17,317 nucleotides of DNA from the NCBI GenBank assembly GCA_019752975.1, contig JAIELM010000163.1:1-17317 (forward strand), written 5' to 3'. Every line of letters starts with the position of its first letter. The stretch's first letter is position 1. A program made the translations under genes and the position numbers. The DNA comes from Undibacterium sp. GTDB lineage: Bacteria; Pseudomonadota; Gammaproteobacteria; Burkholderiales; Burkholderiaceae_D. The notes below the pieces were generated by a model. The model saw only the letters and a list, made by a program, of their open reading frames with translations, was not told the origin of the DNA and did not search any database. Positions 8,103 to 14,839 of the stretch are shown here, piece by piece.

Positions 8103-9247
8103 ACAGCTTTATCCCCTTCATCATTTGTGGTGCGGGACCGGTCGGTCAAGCACTCGCGCTGCTACTCCATAAAGCCGGAATCGCAGCACAAGACATTTTG
8201 CTGATCGATGCAAAAACCGGTGAAGCTGCTCAGCAAGACCATCGCAGCATCGCACTCTCACACGGTAGCCAACAAATTTTACTTAGCATTTCCGCACCCA
8301 CTTCGCACACTACCGAAATCAGAGAAATCCATATCTCAAGGCGCGGTCACTTTGGTCGTTGCATGATCAAGGCGAGCGATTATCAACTCAAAGCAATGGG
8401 CTATGTGGCACGTTATGGCGCTATTTTGCAGCCTTTGGAAGAAGCATTAACACGGGCTAACATTAAAATTCTACGTCCAGTACAAGTGGCGCGAGTGGAA
8501 GAAAACGAGCAATTGGTAACGCTACATTTGGCGGAACAAGAACCAATACAATGTCAGGTTTTTATACAAGCCGAAGGCGGCACCTTCGATACACAGGCCA
8601 CCACGGCGAGCAGTCACCCTTACCAACAAACCGCGATCATCAGTCACGTTCACTGTAGCGCCGCGATTATGGGGCGTGCCTTCGAACGCTTTACCGAACA
8701 AGGGCCTTTAGCCCTGCTACCACAAGACGATGGTTACGCCTTGGTTTGGTGCGTAGAATCAGAGCAGGCGCAGGCATTAATTGCACTCGATGACGCGACA
8801 TTTTTAGCGGCATTACAGAATACTTTCGGGAACAGACTAGGTCAATTTTTGAGCGCCACGCCACGCCATCATTTCGCACTTGGACTCAACTGTCAGAACC
8901 ATGCCAGTACACGCACGGTGAGAATCGGTAACGCCGCACAAACCTTGCATCCGGTAGCAGGTCAAGGTCTCAATCTAGGCTTACGCGACGCTCACGTTTT
9001 AGCCGAACAATTAGCGAGAACCAATCCCCTAAGTGCAGCAGAAATTCAAATCGCTTTACAAGCCTATCTACGCTTGAGAAAAGACGACAGACTAAGCACC
9101 ATCAAGATTACCGACACCATGGCAAAGATTTTTTCTCATGAAAATGCGAATCAAATCGGGCTGGGATTAAGCTTAAGTTTGTTAGATTTTTTTAAGCCTG
9201 CAAAAAAAATTCTTGCGGAGCAAATGATGTTTGGATGGCGGGTTTAA
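8099..9247 (+). CDS. ubiH: UbiH-type FAD-dependent hydroxylase of ubiquinone biosynthesis
   Basis: Flavoprotein monooxygenase of the UbiH/UbiF/COQ6 family, which hydroxylates the aromatic ring of the octaprenyl quinone precursor at the inner-membrane surface. 382 aa. The N-terminal Rossmann motif IICGAGPVGQALALLL (8-23) binds the FAD adenosine part. RSIALSHGSQQIL (49-61) matches the conserved arginine segment, and the second FAD signature is GNAAQTLHPVAGQGLNLG (277-294). The GNAAQTLHP wording, rather than GDAAH, is typical of UbiH, which favours UbiH over UbiF or UbiI; regiospecificity is not provable here. It overlaps murU by ATGA, which makes a three-gene operon mixing wall recycling and quinone synthesis. 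The reading frame is intact. Confidence 0.85.
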   Translation: MNSFIPFIICGAGPVGQALALLLHKAGIAAQDILLIDAKTGEAAQQDHRSIALSHGSQQILLSISAPTSHTTEIREIHISRRGHFGRCMIKASDYQLKAMGYVARYGAILQPLEEALTRANIKILRPVQVARVEENEQLVTLHLAEQEPIQCQVFIQAEGGTFDTQATTASSHPYQQTAIISHVHCSAAIMGRAFERFTEQGPLALLPQDDGYALVWCVESEQAQALIALDDATFLAALQNTFGNRLGQFLSATPRHHFALGLNCQNHASTRTVRIGNAAQTLHPVAGQGLNLGLRDAHVLAEQLARTNPLSAAEIQIALQAYLRLRKDDRLSTIKITDTMAKIFSHENANQIGLGLSLSLLDFFKPAKKILAEQMMFGWRV

Positions 9248-9337
9248 GTGTGGATAAGGAGAATGTAGAGCGGGTAAAATCTGCGACACAGATGCTGATT
9301 CATCCGTATAACTTCTACCACGCCCTACAAACCGCAC

Positions 9338-9676
9338 TTATTTCGGCACGTTATCGATGTTCACCAGCCCCAATTGACATGGGCGAATCACCTGTGGAAT
9401 CAACAGGACTCCGGTAGGCGGGTAACTATAGGTATAAGAAGTCACCGTATTATCAACTAAAATTTGACAAGACGCCTTAGACGACGCTTGCAAAATAATA
9501 ATGGCGGTGGAATTTGTTGGATTGTGTGGTTGAGGTACACGTACCGCCGCAGTCCACAAAGAGCCACCACCAGGACCGTTGCTAATATAGGCATGGGCTG
9601 CCTGCATCAGAAAAACACTCGTTGCAAGTCCACAAATCACAAACACTACATTAGCTATTTTTTTCAGATAATTCAT
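9338..9676 (-). CDS. Small secreted protein of unknown function
   Basis: 112 aa; I do not recognise the family. The start is well supported: GGAG (9686-9683) lies six bases before the ATG. A clear signal peptide has a basic MNYLKK start, a hydrophobic core VVFVICGLATSVFLMQA and likely cleavage AHA|Y near residue 29. The mature chain of about 83 residues is rich in Ser, Thr, Pro and beta-branched residues, with GGGSLWTAAVRVPQP after a Gly-rich start, a Tyr-rich YTYSYPPTG segment (81-89) and two cysteines (70 and 100) that could form one disulfide. The predicted product is a small beta-rich periplasmic or secreted protein. It converges on ubiH and stands alone, next to a patch of mobile DNA, so it may be accessory. 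Confidence 0.65.
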   Translation of the reverse strand: MNYLKKIANVVFVICGLATSVFLMQAAHAYISNGPGGGSLWTAAVRVPQPHNPTNSTAIIILQASSKASCQILVDNTVTSYTYSYPPTGVLLIPQVIRPCQLGLVNIDNVPK

Positions 9677-9964
9677 TTACGTCTCCATATAGATTATTAA
9701 GTTAACAAAATAAATAAACTCAATTAAACCAGTAAAAATGATAGACGCTAGCCAGTTCAGTTCCCATACAACAGAAAATCGGCGACTACCCTCAATCAAT
9801 TTCTACATAATGCAATCGAGTAGAACACGCCGCAAATCAATAAAAGCTTTAAATAAATTGAATTCGTGGCGCGCAAAAAGTATAAGTCATTTATAAAACT
9901 CATTATTACCAATATTAAAAATAATCATATTACGTAACACTTCTTAACATTGGAACTTACCACT
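9677..9964. other. AT-rich intergenic stretch without a recognisable gene
   Basis: Between the start of the small secreted gene and repeat R2. It should contain the promoter of the minus-strand gene (TTAATAATC-like AT-rich segments lie close to its Shine-Dalgarno), but no convincing -35/-10 pair was identified. No ORF with a family resemblance and no strong hairpin was seen. Confidence 0.5.
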
Positions 9965-10088
9965 AGGACTTACGCAAAATTGCGCTGGCGAGAGCCTGCC
10001 CTCGAATGCTTGAATCGGGGGAGCGGAGCCACCCGCAATACAATTGCACGTCACCGCAAACCAACAACGCCAACGTCGATTTTGCGTA
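9965..10088. repeat. R2: MITE-like repeat, inverted copy of R3, interrupted at its right end
   Basis: It begins with AGGACTTACGCAAAAT. Its first 66 bp (9965-10030) match the reverse complement of 10471-10536 with only three mismatches. The inner right half has diverged, but it ends in ATTTTGCGTA (10079-10088), the inner ten bases of the right terminal repeat. The missing end AGTCCT reappears at 10352-10357, after a 263-bp insertion. It is non-coding and the same family as R1 (3649) and R3 (10406). Confidence 0.7.
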
Positions 10089-10158
10089 TCTATGGACGCC
10101 TTCCTTTTTGCAAGTGATTTTTTGATTTTTTCCTATGGCTTTATTTGCTTGCCTCTAC

Positions 10159-10284
10159 TTATCCCAAATCCATGTCGCGCGTTAGCATCTTCTTGTAGAC
10201 GATTTTGCCTTTCTCATCTAGCCCTATTTCGGCAAATACCGACTTAGCAATATCCAAACCCATCACTTTTACGATAGTATTCAT
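10159..10284 (-). pseudogene. IS110-family transposase, N-terminal fragment
   Basis: A 41-codon frame from the ATG at 10284 to TAA at 10159. The reading MNTIVKVMGLDIAKSVF, then GLDEKGKIVYKKMLTR, closely follows the usual N-terminus of IS110/IS1111 transposases (GxDxAKxxF...G.D..GK.V..K.L.R), the start of their RuvC-like DEDD domain. The aspartate in GLD at residue 10 would be the first catalytic acid. A full enzyme has about 320-400 residues, so everything after roughly residue 37 is lost, including the rest of the DEDD set and the C-terminal serine domain. The fragment cannot be active. Too short for certainty, but the pattern is distinctive. Confidence 0.65.
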
Positions 10285-10316
10285 GATGGACTATCCCACT
10301 CCTTGTTTGCCTTTCG

Positions 10317-10336
10317 GCCAAGCTGATCGGCTTGGC
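10317..10336. repeat. 7-bp hairpin in the left end of the IS110 remnant
   Basis: GCCAAGC (10317-10323) and GCTTGGC (10330-10336) pair around a 6-nt loop, about 33-52 bp upstream of the transposase start. It could be part of the structured or subterminal-repeat region that IS110-family ends contain; that is inference from position. Confidence 0.4.
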
Positions 10337-10405
10337 ACATGAATTTCATTAAGTCCTAAGCTCCTATGTTTAATCTGTATTACTATTACACTCTTCTATT
10401 TATTT

Positions 10406-10536
10406 AGGACTTAGGCAAGACAGACACTGGCGTTATTGCGTTCGCCTTGTCGTACAAATGTGCTGCCTGCGGCTCCGCGCCCCCGATTCAAGCAGTCGAG
10501 GGCAGGCTCTCGCCAGCACAATTTTGCGTAAGTCCT
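10406..10536. repeat. R3: MITE-like repeat directly upstream of the two-partner-secretion operon
   Basis: 131 bp bounded by AGGACTTAGGCAAGAC on the left (two mismatches to the family end) and ATTTTGCGTAAGTCCT on the right. The left 76 bp match R1 at 67 of 76 positions. Relative to R1 it has 28 bp more on the right side, and that part is shared with R2. It ends 50 bp before the proposed start of tpsB, so it may supply or disturb promoter sequences or form a hairpin in the leader. No coding capacity. Confidence 0.75.
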
Positions 10537-10586
10537 ATTATTTTACGATTCAGCACTAATTTGGTTTTTTTATAGGATCTTTTGTT

Positions 10587-12377
10587 TTGGCTCGTCACTT
10601 CGTTTATTTCAACAGAAACAATCAAGCAGTGTCTAAGGTGAGATGTTCGCCCTATCATAGTTCGAGAAAATATGTTTGTGGCATGATTGCCATAGTGCTT
10701 AGCAGTGTCAGCTTGACCCTAAAAGCGCAAACACCAATTACACTAAGCCCACAATTAAGCACGCAATTAAGCGCGCAATTAAGCACGCAAATAAGCACAC
10801 AATTAAGCCCGCAGCTCAACTCAAATTCAGATGTCAATTCAAAGTCATTCGTCTATCAACCACAATATGTGATTGGGCTGCCGCTACGTGCTCTGGAATT
10901 CCTTGGCAATACAAAAATATCGACAGAAGCTTTAAATCATGTCCTACAAGATTTTTTAGGAAAATCGATTTCGGCTAGTGATGTTGAAGAGATGCGCACG
11001 CGCTTGAGCAAGATGTATGTCGATCAGGGTTATCTTAATTCAGGCGCGGTGTTTGTGTTGCCAAGTTCGCCCTCTACTAGTGATCGCTTGCAATTTCAGA
11101 TAATTGAAGGACAAATACAGGAAGTACGGCTTCAGGGTTTGCAAGGTTTACATGAGCGCTATATCAAGCAACGTCTGCCGAGTACCAACCAAGTACTAAA
11201 CATGCAGGCATTGCGGGAGCAATTTCAACTCCTATTGCAAGATCCTCTGTTTGAACGCATACAAAGTCGCCTACTACCGACGGGCACTTTGGGTGAAGCC
11301 ATATTGGAGCTCGATGTCGTGCGTAAGCCCAGCTACAGTTATTCGTTATTTGCCAATAACTACCGTTCGCCAGCGATTGGTGAAGTGATTCTCGGCGCCT
11401 CTGCGACCGTGCGCAACTTGACTGGGAATGGCGATGCCTTCGACGTGCAAGCGGGAAAAAGTCATGGCGCTACGCCTTATCATCTGGCTTGGACGACTAG
11501 CTTGAGCGACCCTAGCCACAGTCTTCAGATCAGTTGGGATCAGGGACGTAGTTCAGTGGTGGAGGCGCCATTAGATTTGGTCGATATTCATAGCCAGACC
11601 AATGCTTTGGAATTGAAGTGGAATCACGTTTTAACTCAGACTTTGTCGCGTCGGATTGATATTGGGATTGCGCTGAATAAGCGGCAAACCAGAAGTAGTT
11701 TGTTGGGCGAAGATTTTTCTTTTAGCCCTGGCGAGGTGAATGGTCGTTCTAGAACGCAGGTTTTGAAATTCTCCCAAGAATGGAGTGAACGTGGTGAAAC
11801 CGACGGCTTATTACTGCGTTCTATCTTCCATTTTGGTCGAAATAATTTGCAAGCCAACGAACCACCGTCTACGGTAGGAACTGAAAATACAGCTGTGCCA
11901 CCGCGTCAGTATTGGATGTGGAACGGACAGCTACAATGGCTTAAGCAAATTTCTGGCTGGGACGCACAAATTTTGCTGCGCAGCCAGTGGCAATGGAGCT
12001 CTATGAGTTTGATCTCTATGGAAAAAATGGCGGTAGGAGGCATAGCCACTGTACGCGGCTTTAGGGAGGGCAGCTTATTGCGAGATCAGGCACAAATGTT
12101 CAGTGTCGAGTTTCACAAAAATTTGTTTAAGGATGCGGCTAAATCGAGTCAAGTATCGGCTTACCTATTTGTCGATGACGGACGCGGAAAAAATCATCAC
12201 GAAGTAGCGCAGTCCATGTCTTCTTACGGCATAGGATTAAAGGCGCAATACGCGGCCTGGTTTGCTGATCTCAGTTTCGCTAAACGTATCGAGGTTCCCA
12301 CACATCTCGCGCACCAAGAAAAAACGACCTGGCAAGACAAAGGTGTGCAGTTGCAACTCGCTTATAAATTCAATTAA
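10587..12377 (+). CDS. Two-partner-secretion outer-membrane transporter TpsB (ShlB/FhaC/HecB family)
   Basis: Omp85-superfamily pore that exports its TpsA partner across the outer membrane. As read from TTG at 10587 (AGGAT about 10 nt upstream) it has 596 aa. The exact start is uncertain: GTG at 10635 or ATG at 10683 are alternatives, and the signal peptide core MIAIVLSSVSLTLKAQ ends near residue 48 in this numbering. Next come a low-complexity tetrapeptide repeat (55-78), POTRA domains at about 95-245 (PLRALEFLGNTKIS..., then LQFQIIEGQIQEVRLQGLQG) and the beta-barrel. The barrel holds the hallmark VRGF (489-492, the conserved plug-loop motif) and FVDDGR (528-533), and ends in an aromatic-rich strand with terminal LAYKFN. 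The CHAT gene begins 2 bp downstream. It lacks a recognisable separate activation domain, so adhesin or other exoprotein export is as likely as hemolysin export. Confidence 0.92.
   Translation: MARHFVYFNRNNQAVSKVRCSPYHSSRKYVCGMIAIVLSSVSLTLKAQTPITLSPQLSTQLSAQLSTQISTQLSPQLNSNSDVNSKSFVYQPQYVIGLPLRALEFLGNTKISTEALNHVLQDFLGKSISASDVEEMRTRLSKMYVDQGYLNSGAVFVLPSSPSTSDRLQFQIIEGQIQEVRLQGLQGLHERYIKQRLPSTNQVLNMQALREQFQLLLQDPLFERIQSRLLPTGTLGEAILELDVVRKPSYSYSLFANNYRSPAIGEVILGASATVRNLTGNGDAFDVQAGKSHGATPYHLAWTTSLSDPSHSLQISWDQGRSSVVEAPLDLVDIHSQTNALELKWNHVLTQTLSRRIDIGIALNKRQTRSSLLGEDFSFSPGEVNGRSRTQVLKFSQEWSERGETDGLLLRSIFHFGRNNLQANEPPSTVGTENTAVPPRQYWMWNGQLQWLKQISGWDAQILLRSQWQWSSMSLISMEKMAVGGIATVRGFREGSLLRDQAQMFSVEFHKNLFKDAAKSSQVSAYLFVDDGRGKNHHEVAQSMSSYGIGLKAQYAAWFADLSFAKRIEVPTHLAHQEKTTWQDKGVQLQLAYKFN
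10749..10820 (+). repeat. Six in-frame 12-bp tandem units in tpsB
   Basis: Units of (cc/ac/gc)-RCAATTAAGC type, the last one degenerate (CCGCAGCTCAAC), encode PQLS-TQLS-AQLS-TQIS-TQLS-PQLN. They lie just after the signal peptide, where TpsB proteins carry the plug helix and linker. The 12-bp period keeps the frame, so copy-number change by slippage would vary the length without killing the gene. Confidence 0.85.
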
Positions 12378-12379
12378 GT

Positions 12380-14839
12380 ATGGAAAACATGAAGCTAGTG
12401 CCCCAAAACCGATACCCTAGTCGACACCTTAGTCGACCCACAATGACCACACGGCGAGCATTATTCGGGCTGTGGTCAGGCGTGTTTTCTGGCTGGTTGG
12501 GTTGCGCATGTTTGTTGTTTTCGCAGCTGACGCAGGCGCAAGATATCGGCAGTAGTGCCACCACGCCAGCGGCATCGTATGGCACCTGCCAATCAAGTTT
12601 TTTAATCAAACTGCAGCTGTTACGCGCACGCTATCAAACTGAAGGCGATCAGGCGATGCGGGGCGCTGCCGCCTTGGAATTGGCGCTACATTTGCAGCAA
12701 ATGGGACGCTATCAAGAGGCTTATCATGTTGTGCAAGAGGCCTTGAACCAAACACTCCTGCCATTACAACGTGCGCATGCATTGGTTGCGCTAGGAAATA
12801 TCGATATCGAATTGGGACGCCGAGATCTGGCCGAGCAAGCCTATCGTGATGCTATTGGAATTGCACCTGGTGTGGCCGAAGTCACGCTGAGTGTCGCACT
12901 GAATCAATTGGGTCTATTACCCGCTAAGCAAATAAGCACAAGTGCATTGAAGTCGGTCGAAAACACATTACAGCAGCTCCCCGACGATGAGATGAAGGCG
13001 CGCTTTTTGGTGCAATACATTTTACAAGCGAAACGCAGTGGCGCGTTTACTTCGAGTTATTTGGAACAAAATTTAGAACAGGCTTTACTGATCGCGAACT
13101 CAATTGGCTCGCGCTATTTGCAAATTGAAATTTTGGATCAGCAGGCGCAATTATTCGAGGAGCGGGAGCGAGATAGTGAATTGATGGCTGTCTCAGATCG
13201 TGCGATTCTCTTGCTGCAGCAAATTGATGCACCAGAATTGATGATTGCGATTGAGGCGAGGCGCGGTCGGGTTTTTACACGACATCAGCAAATTCAGAAT
13301 GCGATTAAAAGCTTTCAAGCCGCAGCACGCTATATTCGAGAAATTCGCCAGGATATACCGGTCTCTTATGCACAAGGACGATCAAGCCTGCGCGAAATCA
13401 TCGATCCGGTTTACCTAGGATTGGCTGATGCTTTGCTCAAACAGTCCGAACAGAGCAAGCCGGCGGAGCGGGCCATGATGCTGTATCAAGTACGGGATGT
13501 GATTGAGGAAATTAAACAGAATCAATTCGATGATTATCTCGGGAATCATTGCAGTACCAGCGCCGCAAACTCGGCTTCAGAAAAAAGTGGGAGTAAAAGT
13601 CAGGATTTGAGCTCATCCAAGTCACTGCGATTGGCAGCGGGAACCGCCGTGTTGTACCCAATTATCTTCCCCGATCGCTTAGAGTTATTGCTAGAAACCT
13701 CGGATGGCATCGTAGGCCATAGTGTCGCCATCAATGCAGAAAAATTGAATCAAGATGTCATGGCGCTGTCGAGCGCTTTGCGCGCCAATCACACTTACCA
13801 GACTTTGTCGCGTCGTCTGCATCGAGTATTATTGGCGCCCTTGGAGCAAGAATTAAGTTCACGAAAAATTGCAAACTTGGTGATTGTGCCGGATGGCGTA
13901 TTGCGCCTGTTAGCTTTTGCCGCACTTCATGACGGCAAACAGTATGCAATAGAAAAATACGCCATCGCGATTTCACCAGGCTTACGCATCATCGCTCAGC
14001 AAGGGCCACAAAATGACCCACAGCGACCGGATGCTGCGCCCCATACTGTGCTGTTGGCAGGCCTTAGCGAACCTGGTGCTGTGGTAGAACGCTTACCTGA
14101 TGAATTGGTAGATCAGCTATTACAGGAAGACGAAACCGATAGCGATCAATTGCGTCGCAGCCTAGTCCGACAAAGGGCGTTACGAAATAGCACAGCCACT
14201 ACCAGCAGTGCGCCCCTACCACAGCAAGTTGATGGCGCGAAAACCGTCGTGGAAGACGCGCAACTCATTTCGGAAAAGTTAAAGCATGTTTTGCGATTGG
14301 ACGGTGTTCAAGCGGAAATCACTTCTTTGCATCAGATCGTGCATGGTCGCACCATGTTAAATCAAGAATTCACTTCCAGCAATTTTGCACAGCAGGTGCG
14401 CAGCGGTCAATTTGATATTGTGCATGTCGCATCGCACGGCATTTTTGGAAGTAGTGCAGAGAAGACTTTTATCTTAGCCCATGATGAGCCTATTACGATC
14501 GATCAGTTTCAGACCTTGCTGTCGGCAGATGGTTTAAATATACGCCCTTTAGACTTGCTCATTTTATCGGCCTGCGAAACAGCGGAAGGCGACGATAGAG
14601 CGCCTTTAGGAATCTCGGGTGCCGCTTTGAAAGCGAAAGCCCGTAGCGCTATAGGCTCGCTATGGCCGGTATCGGATCTGGCGGCGAATCAATTAATGCA
14701 GCGTATATACGAGAATTACATCAATAAAAAACTAAGTAAAGCGCAATCTTTACGACTAGCGCAGTTGGATTTGATGCGACAAGCCTTGTATGCACATCCT
14801 AGCTATTGGGCGGCCTTTATCTTGGTGGGGAGTTGGTAA
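12380..14839 (+). CDS. Exported TPR-CHAT domain protein, putative cysteine protease of the TPS operon
   Basis: 819 aa. An N-terminal basic stretch and hydrophobic core (MTTRRALFGLWSGVFSGW... about 22-53, likely cleavage after TQA) predict Sec export. Helical, TPR-like repeats fill about 95-385 (e.g. LALHLQQMGRYQEAYHVVQEA, LGNIDIELGRRDLAEQAYRDAI), followed by a Ser/Lys-rich linker (391-416). The CHAT caspase-like domain spans about 420-819. It opens with the family phrase LVIVPDGVLRLLAFAALHDG (500-519), then the catalytic His in VHVASHG (H686) and the catalytic Cys in LLILSACETAEG (C732), ending SYWAAFILVGSW. Both dyad residues are intact. A charged, Gln/Ser-rich insert (about 575-625) interrupts the domain. 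It starts 2 bp after tpsB and its stop overlaps the tpsA ATG, so it belongs to the secretion system; cleavage of TpsA or TpsB is my inference. ATG at 12389 is an alternative start. Confidence 0.88.
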   Translation: MENMKLVPQNRYPSRHLSRPTMTTRRALFGLWSGVFSGWLGCACLLFSQLTQAQDIGSSATTPAASYGTCQSSFLIKLQLLRARYQTEGDQAMRGAAALELALHLQQMGRYQEAYHVVQEALNQTLLPLQRAHALVALGNIDIELGRRDLAEQAYRDAIGIAPGVAEVTLSVALNQLGLLPAKQISTSALKSVENTLQQLPDDEMKARFLVQYILQAKRSGAFTSSYLEQNLEQALLIANSIGSRYLQIEILDQQAQLFEERERDSELMAVSDRAILLLQQIDAPELMIAIEARRGRVFTRHQQIQNAIKSFQAAARYIREIRQDIPVSYAQGRSSLREIIDPVYLGLADALLKQSEQSKPAERAMMLYQVRDVIEEIKQNQFDDYLGNHCSTSAANSASEKSGSKSQDLSSSKSLRLAAGTAVLYPIIFPDRLELLLETSDGIVGHSVAINAEKLNQDVMALSSALRANHTYQTLSRRLHRVLLAPLEQELSSRKIANLVIVPDGVLRLLAFAALHDGKQYAIEKYAIAISPGLRIIAQQGPQNDPQRPDAAPHTVLLAGLSEPGAVVERLPDELVDQLLQEDETDSDQLRRSLVRQRALRNSTATTSSAPLPQQVDGAKTVVEDAQLISEKLKHVLRLDGVQAEITSLHQIVHGRTMLNQEFTSSNFAQQVRSGQFDIVHVASHGIFGSSAEKTFILAHDEPITIDQFQTLLSADGLNIRPLDLLILSACETAEGDDRAPLGISGAALKAKARSAIGSLWPVSDLAANQLMQRIYENYINKKLSKAQSLRLAQLDLMRQALYAHPSYWAAFILVGSW
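14827..14832 (+). promoter_or_regulatory. Strong Shine-Dalgarno for tpsA inside the CHAT gene
   Basis: GGGGAG lies six bases before the tpsA ATG and within the last codons of the CHAT gene. It fixes the tpsA start at the TAATG overlap and suggests efficient, coupled translation. It is much stronger than the initiation signals of tpsB and the CHAT gene. Confidence 0.75.

Larger units (their letters stand above)
10089..10351 (-). mobile_element. Remnant of an IS110-family insertion sequence nested in R2
   Basis: This 263-bp segment separates ATTTTGCGTA from AGTCCT; joining the flanks rebuilds the R-family terminal repeat exactly (the A at the junction is ambiguous by one base). On the minus strand it holds about 67 bp of left end, the 5' part of a transposase gene, and about 70 bp of right end finishing AAGGAAGGCGTCCATAGA. 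A full IS110-type element would be well over 1 kb, so most of the transposase gene has been deleted internally while both ends seem kept. No target duplication is evident, as expected for IS110-family insertion. The family call rests on the short transposase N-terminus. Confidence 0.6.

Noticed and set aside
9235..9417. 60-codon plus-strand frame overlapping the ubiH end and the small secreted gene
   Set aside because: It overlaps two better-supported genes, lacks a recognisable domain and reads through their ends.
10044..10247. 67-codon plus-strand frame in the mobile-DNA patch
   Set aside because: It crosses the R2/IS junction and runs antisense to the transposase fragment, so it is an accident of two joined elements.
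10089..10351. IS110 guide (bridge/seek) RNA gene
   Set aside because: The remaining non-coding ends are about 70 bp each and only one short hairpin is visible; a guide RNA cannot be supported without relatives.
10749..10820. Possible CRISPR-like array
   Set aside because: The units are 12 bp, directly adjacent, without spacers, and in frame in a coding gene: a minisatellite, not CRISPR.
12380..14839. TPR-CHAT of a type III-E CRISPR (Craspase) system
   Set aside because: No CRISPR array or gRAMP effector is present, and the protein has a signal peptide and TPS partners; only the domain family is shared.
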